NCBI RefSeq assembly: GCF_963676685.1
Contig: NC_092355.1
Coordinates: forward strand, 79,823,176 to 79,887,175
Direction of reading: 5' to 3'
Origin: Mytilus edulis
Lineage: Eukaryota > Mollusca > Bivalvia > Mytilida > Mytilidae
DNA: 64,000 nucleotides
In this document: in pieces, positions 12,641 through 26,933 of the stretch
Position numbering within the stretch: the stretch's first letter is position 1
Layout of the letters: every line of letters starts with the position of its first letter
The notes under the pieces: model-generated
Databases searched by the model: none
Seen by the model: the letters and a program-made list of their open reading frames with translations, nothing else
What the model was told of the DNA's origin: nothing
Position numbers and translations under genes: made by a program

Positions 12641-15600
12641 CTCCTACACCGAGCTATGTATGGTTCTATATACAGAAGGTTATATCTCCCTACACTGAGC
12701 TATGTATGGTACTATATATACAGAAGGTAATATCTCTTACACCGAGCTATGTATGGTACTATATACAGAAGGTTATATATTCCTACACCGAGCTATGTAT
12801 GGTACTATATACAGAAGGTTATATCTCCTACACCGAGCTATGTATGGTACTATATACAGAAGGTTATATCTCCTCCACCTAGCTATGTATGGTACTATAT
12901 ACAGAAGGTTATATCTCCTACATCGAGCTATGTATGGTACTATATACAGAAGGTTATATCTCCTACACTGAGCTATGTATGGCACTATATACAGAAGGTT
13001 ATATCTCCTACATGGAGCTATGTATGGTACTATATACAGAAGGTTATATCTCCTACACTGAGCTATGTATGGTACTATATACAGAAGGTTATATCTCCCT
13101 ACACTGAGCTATGTATGGTACTATATACAGAAGGTTATATCTCCTACATCGAGCTATGTATGGTACTATATACAGAAGGTTATATCTCCCTACACTGAGC
13201 TATGTATGGTACTATGTACAGAAGGTTATATCTCCTACACCGAGCTATGTATGGTACTATATACAGAAGGTTATATCTCCTACACTGAGCTATGTATGGT
13301 ACTATATACAGAAGGTTATATCTCCTACATCGAGCTATGTATGGTACTATATACAGAAGGTTATATCTCCTACACTGAGCTATATATGGTACTATATACA
13401 GAAGGTTATATCTCCTACACCGAGCTATGTATGGTACTATATACAGAAGGTTATATCTCCTGCATCGAGCTATGTATGGTACTATATACAGAAGGTTATA
13501 TCTCCTACATCGAGCTATGTATGGTACTATATACAGAAGGTTATATCTCCTACACCGAGCTATGTATGGTACTGTATACAGAAGGTTATATCTCCTAGTA
13601 CACTGAGCTATGTATGGTACTATATACAGAAGGTTATATCTCCCTACACCGAGCTATGTATGGTACTATATACAGAAGGTTATATCTCCTACACTGAGCT
13701 ATGTATGGTACTATATACAGAAGGTTATATCTCTTACACTAAGCTATGTATGGTACTATATCTAGAAAGTTATATCTCCTACACTGAGCTATGTATGGTA
13801 CTATATACAGAAGGTTATATCTCCTACATCGAGCTATGTATGGTACTATATACAGAAGGTTATATCTCCTACACTGAGCTATGTATGGTACTATATACAG
13901 AATGTTATATCTCCTACATCCAGCTATGTATGGTACTATATACAGAAGGTTATATCTCCCTACACTGAGCTATGTATGGTACTATATACAGAAGGTTATA
14001 TCTCCTACACCGAGCTATGTATGGTGCTATATACAGAAGGTTATATCTCCTACACCGAGCTATGTATGGTACTATATACAGAAGGTTACATCTCTTACAC
14101 CGAGCTATGTATGGTACTATATACAGAAGGTTATATCTCCCTACACTGAGCTATGTATGGTACTATATACAGAAGGTTATATCTCCTACACCGAGCTATG
14201 TATGGTACTATATACAGAAGGTTATATCTCCTACACTGAGCTATGTATGGTACTATATACAGAAGGTTATATCTCCTACACCGAGCTATGTATGGTACTA
14301 TATACAGAAGGTTATATCTCCTACACCGAGCTATGTATGGTACTGTATACAGAAGGTTATATCTCTTACACCGAGCTATGTATGGTACTGTATACAGAAG
14401 GTTATATCTCCTACACCCAGCTATGTATGGTACAATATACAGAAGGTTATATCTCCTACACTGAGCTATGTATGGTACTATATACAGAAGGTTATATCAC
14501 CTACATCGAGCTATGTATGGTACTATATACAGAAGGTGATATCTCCTACACCGAGCTATGTATGGTACTATATACAGAAGGTTATATCATCTACATCGAG
14601 CTATGTATGGTACTATATACAGAAGGTTATATCTCCTACACCGAGCTACGTATGGTACTATATACAGAAGGTTTTATCTCCTACACCGAGCTACGTATGG
14701 TACTATATACAGAAGGTTATATCTCCTACACCGAGCTATGTATGGTACTATATACAGAAGGTTATATCTCCTACACTGAGCTATGTATGGTACTATATAC
14801 AGAAGGTTATATCTCCTACACTGAGCTATGTATGGTACTATATACAGAAGGTTATATCTCCTACATCGAGCTATGTATGGTACTATATACAGAAGGTTAT
14901 ATCTCCTACACTGAGCTATGTATGGTACTATATACAGATGGTTATATCTCCCTACACTGAGCTATGTATGGTACTATATACAGAAGGTTATATCTCCTAC
15001 ATCGAGCTATGTATGGTACTATATACAGAAGGTTATATCTCCCTACACTGAGCTATGTATGGTACTATGTACAGAAGGTTATATCTCCTACACCGAGCTA
15101 TGTATGGTACTATATACAGAAGGTTATATCTCCTACACTGAGCTATGTATGGTACTATATACAGAAGGTTATATCTCCTACATCGAGCTATGTATGGTAC
15201 TATATACAGAAGGTTATATCTCTTACACCGAGCTATGTATGGTACTATATACAGAAGGTTACATCTCTTACACCGAGCTATGTATGGTACTATATACAGA
15301 AGGTTATATCTCCCTACACTGAGCTATGTATGGTACTATATACAGAAGGTTATATCTCCTACACCGAGCTATGTATGGTACTATATACAGAAGGTTATAT
15401 CTCCTACACTGAGCTATGTATGGTACTATATACAGAAGGTTATATCTCCTACACCGAGCTATGTATGGTACTATATACAGAAGGTTATATCTCCTACACC
15501 GAGCTATGTATGGTACTGTATACAGAAGGTTATATCTCTTACACCGAGCTATGTATGGTACTGTATACAGAAGGTTATATCTCCTACACCCAGCTATGTA

Positions 15601-18600
15601 TGGTACAATATACAGAAGGTTATATCTCCTACACTGAGCTATGTATGGTACTATATACAGAAGGTTATATCACCTACATCGAGCTATGTATGGTACTATA
15701 TACAGAAGGTGATATCTCCTACACCGAGCTATGTATGGTACTATATACAGAAGGTTATATCATCTACATCGAGCTATGTATGGTACTATATACAGAAGGT
15801 TATATCTCCTACACCGAGCTACGTATGGTACTATATACAGAAGGTTTTATCTCCTACACCGAGCTACGTATGGTACTATATACAGAAGGTTATATCTCCT
15901 ACACCGAGCTATGTATGGTACTATATACAGAAGGTTATATCTCCTACACTGAGCTATGTATGGTACTATATACAGAAGGTTATATCTCCTACACTGAGCT
16001 ATGTATGGTACTATATACAGAAGGTTATATCTCCTACATCGAGCTATGTATGGTACTATATACAGAAGGTTATATCTCCTACACTGAGCTATGTATGGTA
16101 CTATATACAGATGGTTATATCTCCTACATCGAGCTATGTATGATACTATATACAGAAGGTTATATCTCCCTACACTGAGCTATGTATGGTACTATATACA
16201 GAAGGTTATATCTCCTACACCGAGCTATGTATGGTACTATATAAAGAAGGTTATATCTCCTACACCGAGCTATGTATAGTACTATATACAAAAGGTTATA
16301 TCTCCTTACACTGAGCTATGTATGGTACTATATACAGAAGGTTATATCTCCTACACTGAGCTATGTATGGTACTATATACAGAAGGTTATATCTCCTACA
16401 TCGAGCTATGTATGGTACTATATACAGAAGGTTATATCTCCTACACCGAGCTATGTATGGTACTGTATTCAGAAGGTTATATCTTCTACACCCAGCTATG
16501 TATGGTACTATATACAGAAGGTTATATCTCCTACACTGAGCTATGTATGGTACTATATACAGAAGGTTATATCTCCCTACACTGAGCTATGTATGGTACT
16601 ATATACAGAAGGTTATATCTCCTACACCGAGCTATGTATGGTGCTATATACAGAAGGTTATATCTCCTACACCGAGCTATGTATGGTACTATATACAGAA
16701 GGTTACATCTCTTACACCGAGCTATGTATGGTACTATATACAGAAGGTTATATCTCCCTACACTGAGCTATGTATGGTACTATATACAGAAGGTTATATC
16801 TCCTACACCGAGCTATGTATGGTACTATATACAGACGGTTATATCTCCTACACTGAGCTATGTATGGTACTATATACAGAAGGTTATATCTCCTACACCG
16901 AGCTATGTATGGTACTATATACAGAAGGTTATATCTCCTACACCGAGCTATGTATGGTACTGTATACAGAAGGTTATATCTCTTACACCGAGCTATGTAT
17001 GGTACTGTATACAGAAGGTTATATCTCCTACACCCAGCTATGTATGGTACTATATACAGAAGGTTATATCTCCTACACTGAGCTATGTATGGTACTATAT
17101 ACAGAAGGTTATATCACCTACATCGAGCTATGTATGGTACTATATACAGAAGGTGATATCTCCTACACCGAGCTATGTATGGTACTATATACAGAAGGTT
17201 ATATCATCTACATCGAGCTATGTATGGTACTATATACAGAAGGTTATATCTCCTACACCGAGCTACGTATGGTACTATATACAGAAGGTTTTATCTCCTA
17301 CACCGAGCTACGTATGGTACTATATACAGAAGGTTATATCTCCTACACCGAGCTATGTATGGTACTATATACAGAAGGTTATATCTCCTACACTGAGCTA
17401 TGTATGGTACTATATACAGAAGGTTATATCTCCTACACTGAGCTATGTATGGTACTATATACAGAAGGTTATATCTCCTACATCGAGCTATGTATGGTAC
17501 TATATACAGAAGGTTATATCTCCTACACTGAGCTATGTATGGTACTATATACAGATGGTTATATCTCCTACATCGAGCTATGTATGATACTATATACAGA
17601 AGGTTATATCTCCCTACACTGAGCTATGTATGGTACTATATACAGAAGGTTATATCTCCTACACCGAGCTATGTATGGTACTATATAAAGAAGGTTATAT
17701 CTCCTACACCGAGCTATGTATGGTACTATATACAAAAGGTTATATCTCCTTACACTGAGCTATGTATGGTACTATATACAGAAGGTTATATCTCCTACAC
17801 TGAGCTATGTATGGTACTATATACAGAAGGTTATATCTCCTACATCGAGCTATGTATGGTACTATATACAGAAGGTTATATCTCCTACACCGAGCTATGT
17901 ATGGTACTGTATTCAGAAGGTTATATCTTCTACACCCAGCTATGTATGGTACTATATACAGAAGGTTATATCTCCTACACTGAGCTACGTATGGTACTAT
18001 ATACAGAAGGTTATATCTCCTACACTGAGCTATGTATGGTAGTATATACAGAAGGTTATATCTCCTACACCGAGCTATGTATGGTACTATATACAGAAGG
18101 TTATATCTCCTACACCGAGCTATGTATGGTACTATATACAGAAGGTTATATCTCCTACACTGAGCTATGTATGGTACTATATACAGAAGGTTATATCTCC
18201 TACACCGAGCTATGTATGGTACTATATACAGAAGGTTATATCTCCTACACTGAGCTATGTATGGTAGTATATACAGAAGGTTATATCTCCTACATCGAGC
18301 TATATATGGTACTATATACAGAAGGTTATATCTCCTACACTGAGCTATGTATGGTACTATATACAGAAGGTTATATCTCCTACACCGAGCTATGTATGGT
18401 ACTATATACAGAAGGTTATATCTCCTACACCGAGCTATGTATGGTACTATATACAGAAGGTTATATCTCCCTACACCGAGCTATGTATGGTACTATATAC
18501 AGAAGGTTATATCTCCTAGTACACTGAGCTATGTATGGTACTATATACAGAAGATTATATCTCCTACACCGAGCTATGTATGGTACTATATGCAGAAGGT

Positions 18601-21074
18601 TATATCTCCCTACACCGAGCTATGTATGGTACTATATACAGAAGGTTATATCTCCTAGTACACTGATCTATGTATGGTACTATATACAGAAGGTTATATC
18701 TCCTACACCGAGCTATGTATGGTACTATATACAGAAGGTTATATCTCCTACACTGAGCTATGTATGGTACTATATACAGAAGGTTATATCTCCTAGTACA
18801 CCGAGCTATGTATGGTACTATATACAGAAGGTTATATCTCCTACACTGAGCTATGTATGGTACTATATACAGAAGGTTATGTCTCCTACACTGAGCTGTG
18901 TATGGTACTATATACAGAAGGTTATATCTCCTACACCGAGCTATGTATGGTACTATATACAGAAGGTTATATCTCCTACACCGAGCTATGTATGGTACTA
19001 TATACAGAAGGTTATATCTCTTACACCGAGCTATGTATGGTACTATATACAGAAGGTTATATCTCTTACACCGAGCTATGTATGTTACTATATACAGAAG
19101 GTTATATCGCCTACACCGAGCTATGTATGGTACTATATACAGAAGGTTATATCTCCTACACTGAGCTATGTATGGTACTATATACAGAAGGTTATATCTC
19201 CTAGTACACTGAGCTATGTATGGTACTATATACAGAAGGTTATATCTCCTACACTGAGCTATGTATGGTACTATATACAGAAGGTTATATCTCCCTGCAC
19301 CGAGCGATGTATGGTACTATATACAGAAGGTTATATCTCCTACACTGAGCTATGTATGGTACATTGTACTATATACAGAAGGTTATATCTCCCTACACCG
19401 AGCTATGTATGGTACTGTATATACAGAAGGTTATATCTCCTACACCGAGCTATGTATGGTACTATATACAGAAGGTTATATCTCCTACACTGAGCTATGT
19501 ATGGTACTATATACAGAAGGTTATGTCTCCTACACTGAGCTGTGTATGGTACTATATACAGAAGGTTATATCTCTTACACCGAGCTATATATGGTACTAT
19601 ATACAGAAGGTTATATCTCCTACACCGAGCTATGCATGGTACAATATACAGAAGGTTATATCTCTTACACCGAGCTAAGTTTTGTACTATATACAGAAGG
19701 TTATATCTCTTACACCGAGCTATGTATGGTACTATATACAGAAGGTTATATCTCCTACACCGAGCTATGTATGGTACTATATACAGAAAGTTATATCTCC
19801 TACACTGAGCTATGTATGGTACTATATACAGAAGGTTATATCTCCTAGTACACTGAGCTATGTATGGTACTATATACAGAAGGTTATATCTCCTACACTG
19901 AGCTATGTATGGTACTATATACAGAAGGTTATATCTCCTAGTACACTGAGCTATGTATGGTACTATATACAGAAGGTTATATCTCCTACACTGAGCTATG
20001 TATGGTACTATATACAGAAGGTTATATCTCCTAGTACACTGAGCTATGTATGGTACTATATACAGAAGGTTATATCTCCCTACACCGAGCTATGTATGGT
20101 ACTATATACAGAAGGTTATATCTCCTACACCGAGCTATGTATGGTACTATATACAGAAGGTTATATCTCCTACACCGAGCTTTGTATGGTACTATATACA
20201 GAAGGTTATATCTCCCTACACCGAGCTGTGTATGGTACTATATACAGAAGGTTATATCTCCTACACTGAGCTGTGTATGGTACTATATACAGAAGGTTAT
20301 ATCTCCTACACTGAGCTATGTATGGTACTATATACAGAAGGTAATGTCTCCTACACTGAGCTGTGTATGGTACTATATACAGAAGGTTATATCTCCTACA
20401 CTGAGCTATGTATGGTACTATATACAGAAGGTTATATCTCCTACACTGAGCTATGTATGGTAGTATATACAGATGGTTATGTCTCCTACACTGAGCTATG
20501 TATGGTACTATATACAGAAGGTTATGTCTCCTACACTGAGCTGTGTATGGTACTATATACAGAAGGTTATATCTCCTACACCGAGCTATGTATGGTACTA
20601 TATACAGAAGGTTATATCTCCTACACTGAGCTATGTATGGTACTATATACAGAAGGTTATATCTCCTACACTGAGCTATGTATGGTACTATATACAGAAG
20701 GTTATGTCTCCTACACTGAGCTATGTATGGTACTATATACAGAAGGTTATATCTCCTAGTACACTGAGCTATGTATGGTACTATATACAGAAGGTTATAT
20801 CTCCCTACACCGAGCTATGTATGGTACTATATACAGAAGGTTATATCTCCTACACTGAGCTATGTATGGTACTATATACAGAAGGTTATATCTCCTAGTA
20901 CACTGAGCTATGTATGGTACTATATACAGAAGGTTATATCTCCTACACCGAGCTATGTATGGTACTATATACAGAAGGTTATATCTCCTACACCGAGCTA
21001 TGTATGGTACTATATACAGAAGGTTATATCTCCTACACCGAGCTATGCATGGTACTATATACAGAAGGTTATAT
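12641..21074. repeat. 45-bp satellite, block A, about 186 units
   Basis: The unit is 'ctcctacaccgagctatgta' + 'tggtactatatacagaaggt' + 'tatat'. The length is 45 bp in most units, 46 where an extra C gives 'ccctacac', and 48 where 'cctacac' becomes 'cctagtacac'. Because 45 is a multiple of three and the consensus has no stop in any forward frame, three overlapping frames stay open: MYGTIYRRLYLLHRA, ELCMVLYTEGYISYT and SYVWYYIQKVISPTP repeats. One reverse frame (around YNLLYIVPYIARCRR) is also open. The common C-to-T change 'caccgag' to 'cactgag' puts TGA in the first frame, and the 48-bp units put TAG in the second. I treat the frames as a by-product of unit length, not as genes. Confidence 0.95.
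13881..17990. repeat. Higher-order repeat inside the 45-bp satellite
   Basis: The same ordered series of variant units occurs three times. An identical 222-bp stretch starts at 14243, 15416 and 16860, and another at 14558, 15731 and 17175. Spacings are therefore 1173 bp (about 26 units) and 1444 bp (about 32 units). Rare private variants such as 'gagctacgtatgg', 'acagatggtt', 'tgatactat' and 'tataaagaagg' mark the copies. The 1444-bp offset holds to about 17985. Confidence 0.85.
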
Positions 21075-22190
21075 TGTAAAGCAAAATTATATCCGGTTGA
21101 AATTTGATCCGGAGGGAAAAATGTCACAGTAGTTGTTGTTACTTTTTTTATCCGGAGGAAAATATTTCCCTGGGATAATTTTTTCTTTGCTGTGAAATTC
21201 TATTTGGGTAGTTAACTTATTGAATAGTTATTAGAAAAAACTTATCCTTTAAAAATACTATGAAATAATAATATTGTATTTGAAATAAAGCGAAATTGTT
21301 AAAAAAAAATGTATTATAAAATTTATAATGGGAAATAATTTCACAAATTATCCTTGAAAAAATTTCAAGTCAATGTCATCCTTTTAAAAAGAAAATTATC
21401 ATGAAACATAGGGACGAAAACCAGAAGTAATTTCAAAGATCGTTATTGTGAAAATAATATCATGATTAAATAAGGTTAGTGAAATACATGTAAAAGTGAG
21501 TTGTTTTCAGATCTCAGTGCAAATATAAATTTAAAGGTAAGGTAGAAATATAGTTGCATTACTACTGTTAACAGTATTAAACGAATTTGATTATGATGAT
21601 ATTTTTACCTATATAAATAGTTTTGTCTGGGGACAGAGATGTAGTTGTTGATTATATGGAAATCAGATAAATCATAGTATAAATATAAATAACAATATAT
21701 TGGAACAAAAGCATGTTTAACAGCTGGATTAGTTTTTACCTGTGAAATGTTATCTGTCTTATTAAAACAAGTTGTAAGTCATCTTTTTATATAAATGAAT
21801 ATATAAAAAATTAGATTCAAGGAAAAAATTTCACTATAAAATAGATTCAGAAATATATTATATTAATATCTTTAAAATATAAATTGCTCATAATTACCTC
21901 CCTTTGATAAATTATGCAAATTTGGTCTACCTTTGTGAAACATTTTATAATTATAGTCAGGTATATATTGATTGTGAGTAACTTACATAGTAGTTAATAG
22001 GACTCTATTTCACACGTTCTGTGAAATATAGAACGGCAAATATTTACCGGTACATACTATCTGCATAACACAGATAGATTTTCACTCCTCTGGAAAAAAT
22101 CAACCTGTGAAATACTATGCCTGGAAAAAAATAACCGGGACAAATTATCCTCAGGATAAAATATCACAGAGGAAGAAATAAACCGTTACA
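21075..22190. mobile_element. 1,116-bp inserted element with ATAT target duplication
   Basis: It interrupts a 45-bp unit exactly. The intact unit reads 'ggttatatctcc'; here 'ggttATAT' (21071-21074) precedes the element and 'ATATctcc' (22191-22194) follows it. The element begins TGTAA and ends TTACA (complementary), and inner terminal sequence is partly shared (TTGTAAAGC against TTGTAACGG). No open frame longer than 60 codons is present, so it is non-autonomous. The interior carries at least seven TGTGAAA/TTTCACA motifs (21191, 21339, 21741, 21934, 22008, 22020, 22106) and a stem CGTTCT...AGAACG (22015-22035). The superfamily is unknown to me. Confidence 0.8.
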
Positions 22191-24564
22191 ATATCTCCTA
22201 CACCGAGCTATGTATGGTACTATATACAGACGGTTATATCTCCTACGCCGAGCTATGTATGGTACTATATACAGAAGGTTATATCTCCTAGTACACTGAG
22301 CTATGTATGGTACTATATACAGAAGGTTATATCTCCTACACTGAGCTATGTATGGTACTATATACAGAAGGTTATATCTCTTACACCGAGCTATGTATGG
22401 TACTATATACAGAAGGTTATATCTCCTACACCGAGCTGTGTATGGTACTATATACAGAAGGTTATATCTCCTACACCGATCTATGTATGGTACTATATAC
22501 AGAAGGTTATATCTCTTACACCGAGCTATGTATGGTACTATATACAGAAGGTTATATCTCTTACACCGAGCTATGTATGGTACTATATACAGAAGGTTAT
22601 ATCTCTTACACCGAGCTATGTATGGTACTATATACAGAAGGTTATATCTCTTACACCGAGCTATGTATGGTACTATATACAGAAGGTTATATCTCCTACA
22701 CCGAGCTATGTATGGTACTATATACAGAAGGTTATATCTCTTACACTAAGCTATGTATGGTACTATATCTAGAAAGTTATATCTCCTACACTGAGCTATG
22801 TATGGTACTATATATACAGAAGGTTATATCTCCTACACCGAGCTATGTATGGTACTATATACAGAAGGTTATATCTCTTACACCAAGCTATGTATTGTAC
22901 TATATACAGAAAGTTATATCTCCTACACTGAGCTATGTATGGTACTATATATACAGAAGGTTATATCTCCTACACCGAGCTATGTATGGTACTATATACA
23001 GAAGGTTATATCTCCTACACCGAGCTATGTATGGTACTATATACAGAAGGTGATATCTCCTACACCGAGCTATGTATGGTACTATATACCGAAGGTTATA
23101 TCTCCTACACTGAGCTATGTATGGTACTATATACAGAAGGTTATATCTCTTACACCGAGCTATGTATGGTACTATATACAGAAGGTTATATCTCCTAGTA
23201 CACCGAGCTATGTATGGTACTATATACAGAAGGTTATATCTCTTAGTACACAGAGCTATGTATGGTACTATATACAGAAGGTTATATCTCCTACACCGAG
23301 CTATGTATGGTATTATATACAGAAGGTTATATCTCTTACACCGAGCTATGTATGGTACTATATACAGAAGGTTATATCTTCTAGTACACCGAGCTATGTA
23401 TGGTACTATATACAGAAGGTTATATCTCCTACACCGAGCTATGTATGGTACTATATACAGACGGTTATATCTCCTACATCGAGCTATGTATGGTACTATA
23501 TACAGAAGGTTATATCTCCTAGTACACCGAGCTATGTATGGTACTATATACAGAAGGTTATATCTCCTAGTACACTGAGCTATGTATGGTACTATATACA
23601 GAAGATTATATCTCCTACACCGAGCTATGTATGGTACTATATACAGAAGGTTATATATTTCTTACACCGAGCTATGTATGGTACTATATACAGAAGGTTA
23701 TATCTCCTACACCGAGCTATGTATGGTACTATATACAGAAGGTTATATCTCCTACACCGAGCTATGTATGGTACTATATACAGAAGGTTATATCCCCTAC
23801 ACCGATCTATGTATGGTACTATATACAGAAGGTTATATCTCTTACACCGAGCTATGTATGGTACTATATACAGAAGGTTATATCTCTTACACCGAGCTAT
23901 GTATGGTACTATATACAGAAGGTTATATCTCTTACACCGAGCTATGTATGGTACTATATACAGAAGATTATATCTCTTACACCGAGCTATGTATGGTACT
24001 ATATACAGAAGGTTATATCTCTTACACCAAGCTATGTATGGTACTATATACAGAAAGTTATATCTCCTACACTGAGCTATGTATGGTACTATGTATACAG
24101 AAGGTTATATCTCCTACACCGAGCTATGTATGGTACTATATACAGAAGGTTATATCTCTTACACCGAGCTATGTATGGTATAATATACAGAAGGTTATAT
24201 CTCCTACACCGAGCTATGTATGGTACTATATACAGAAGGTTATATCTCTTACACTAAGCTATGTATGGTACTATATCTAGAAAGTTATATCTCCTACACT
24301 GAGCTATGTATGGTACTATATACAGAAGGTTATATCTCCTACACCGAGCTATGTATGGTACTATATACAGAAGGTTATATCTCCTACACCGAGGTATGTA
24401 TGGTACTATATACAGAAGGTTATATCTCTTACACCGAGCTATGTATGGTACTATATACAGAAGGTTATATCTCCTACACCGAGCTATGTATGGTACTATA
24501 TACAGAAGGTTATATCTCCCTACACCGAGCTATGTATGGTACTATATACAGAAGGTCATATCTC
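22191..24564. repeat. 45-bp satellite, block B, about 52 units
   Basis: Continuation of the same 45-bp array after the inserted element, with 45-, 47- and 48-bp units. Distinctive variants (for example 'cactaagctatg' followed by 'atatctagaaagtt' at 22745, 24250 and, in block A, 13738) link it to block A. The last unit decays at 'gaaggtcatatctc'. Confidence 0.95.
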
Positions 24565-24788
24565 TTTCATTCATGACAAGTTACTTAATGTTACAAGCTA
24601 AAAAAGTATACATAATATATTCAGAAATGGTTCAACTGATATTCATCTGAAACTGTATTTGAGCTATTTTATATTTTCAGTTTAAAGATCTACTGTTCGT
24701 TTTTATTTGATTCAAGTCCATCGATTTAATACACGTTTCGTAAAGGTAAGTGAATATTATAGTCAAATTGTATTGAATCGTTATGTTA

Positions 24789-25915
24789 TTTGGCCAACTA
24801 AAATTAATTAGTAGATTTTCATCCAAATTTTTGAAAAACATGGGGCGGGTGGGAGGATTTTATTTTTTAAATTTTATTTCATATGAAACCCTTGTCACAA
24901 GTTCTTCATACCGCGGGGTATATGCTAGTAGAAAACAAGCTTGTATAATGTATATACATGTTGTATAAGGAATATGACACTATTTTTTAAACTCTTAAAT
25001 AAAAATCCCTGATTGGCAACCACTGTTATACATGTAATTGCCGCTTTAGAAACCTATTTATAGTATACATCAAAGGGAAGAGAAATGCTCTCTTCAGTTG
25101 GACTAGACCTACACCAAATTTATTTTGCTTTCTAAGCAATGGTTTGTAGTCCACATAAAATCAATAAAATGTATTGGTACAAATGTATGCAACACAAGTA
25201 TTATGAGTACAAAATAAAATGTAAACTCAGTGTGGAAAGTAATTATGTGATGTAAAACATGAACTTAACCAAAAAGTAGTTTTTTAATGACTAAATTGAG
25301 GGTATTGGGACAGTTACAGAGGGTGTTTGCTGTTTGTCAACAAAAACAACAGCCATGGGTAAATATAAGGGAATTAAAATGCGTGTTTGTCAACTTTTTT
25401 TTCTCAATATACGGTCATAAATCAAACAAATTCGTGCTTGTGTCAATTTCTTTAATCCAGTCATGTTTTTGTACCAATTTGTTCTACGATTCTTGCGCTT
25501 TGGATATCATTTACAGTCCAAATTTCCTGACACAAAGTCATCGTATAAATAAAGAAAAAAACACGGTTTTCGATTCACTTGTGACTACCGCAATTTGCGT
25601 TAAATGACAAGGCGTTTTACTCGTTACTCGAATATTTCATGCTCTTCTCGTTATCAATCTCTATTCTCGGTAGAAGTTGTCATAATAGAGCAGCAGAATA
25701 TGTCGACTCAATCATATCATTATTAGATTACTCGGAGAAATACAAAAACGAAATTTGAAACAGGAAGTGTTGAATGAAACGAAATTATCGATGGTTCCCG
25801 GTAACGGACATGATAAAATCCGGAAATCGTATTTTTGTTAAATAAAAAAAATCGGGGCGGGACGATTTCAGAGGGGCGGGCGGGGATGAAAATCTAGCAA
25901 TTTTAATTGGCCTTT
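24789..25915. mobile_element. GGCCAA-ended DNA element, copy 1 (1,121 bp plus TTT duplication)
   Basis: The element runs 24792-25912. Left end GGCCAACTAAAATTAAT with 'agattttcatcc'; right end 'ggatgaaaatct' and ATTTTAATTGGCC, forming imperfect terminal inverted repeats with G-rich subterminal tracts ('ggggcgggtgggagg', 'ggggcgggcgggg'). TTT flanks both sides (24789-24791, 25913-25915). A second copy lies at 28397-29798. The 106-codon frame at 25287-25607 is inside but matches nothing I know and is not conserved as a frame in copy 2. GGCC-type ends with 3-bp duplications suggest the PIF/Harbinger superfamily (inference). Confidence 0.7.
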
Positions 25916-26214
25916 ATTTTATCAAATGAAATTCAATTGACAAAAGTCACAATGTTAAAATGTATAATTGTATAAATAGACAAATTTTTCAAGACATTTC
26001 ATTACAATGTTAAAATGCTTAAAAGGGAGATAATAAAGAGCTAACAAGATTAACATTTTGCACTCATCTACTTTTGTTATTTATGTATATATGGGAATCA
26101 AAAACATATGTGACATAATTACATGATTACTAAACTAACATGTCTAACAAAACATTGCAATCATTACAATGTAAATTGCTTAAAAAAATAAGAGTTTTTG
26201 ACTATGAAGTCAAC

Positions 26215-26440
26215 TTGGGATATTTATGTCAATGAGACAGCAACCATTCAATGAAAGAGGTCAAAATTGTATTCAACCATTGACAAGCATTTTTAAATTA
26301 TAGACCTATCAGTGGGTTTGTACTTACATTCATGTCAACACAAGTGCCACATGTGGAGAAGGATCTGCTTACCGTTCCGGAGCACCTGAGATCACCCCCA
26401 TCTTTTGGTGGGGTTTGTGTTGCTCAGTCTTAAGGTCTTT
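26215..26440. repeat. SINE-like and retroelement-tail fragments
   Basis: 'tcaatgagacagcaacc' (26228 on) resembles the SINE-like module. Then 'gtgccacatgtggagaagga' with 'tctgcttaccgttccggagc' and 'acctgagatcaccccc' matches the retroelement 3' region that is fuller at 53960-54330. Both are truncated. Confidence 0.5.
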
Positions 26441-26933
26441 ATTTCTCTACCGACAAAGTCGAAGGGGACTTTAGGTTTGCACTCCGTCAGTCTGTCTGTC
26501 CATCCATCAGTCCAGCAAATCAGGTTTCCAGTTTTTATAGGCCCTTCACAATTTTGACGGTCCATTGGGGGGGGGGGGGGGGTGGTTTACATGTCGCACC
26601 GTATAGATCTCAGGAACTATTTATGATTATTGCATAAAACTTCACACACTTGTTAGTTAAATTAATCTGAAGGTCTGTATACTTTTTCGTGATGATTCTT
26701 TATATTATTTTTGAGTTATTGAATTTTTATTGAGCTTTTTGGTAAAAAACATATAAAACATATTGTGAGCAATTTTTTTTCTGTCTCTTATATAAACTTC
26801 CTATTGAGCAGGAATAAGGATGAGTCAGGATATACTTAGCATTCCTGAACAACCCCCTTGTTATTCCCCAAAAAAAATTTGATGTTTTTTTCACAAGACG
26901 ACAGGCGTATCATGAGCTCGTGGCGCAGCTGTT
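26441..26933 (+). mobile_element. Hairpin-headed element, family A, fragment
   Basis: It starts with a short stem-loop 'ctctaccgacaaagtcgaag' + 'gggac', followed by 'tttaggtttgcactccgtca' and GTCTGTCTGTCC. A G-run of 19 or more lies at about 26567. The second copy starts at 26940. It has no coding capacity. Confidence 0.55.

Noticed and set aside
12702..24650. Some forty overlapping open frames of 60-425 codons with MYGTIYRRLYLLHRA, ELCMVLYTEGYISYT or SYVWYYIQKV repeats
   Set aside because: All are readings of one 45-bp satellite. Several frames are open at once, 46-bp units shift frame, and common variants create TGA or TAG.
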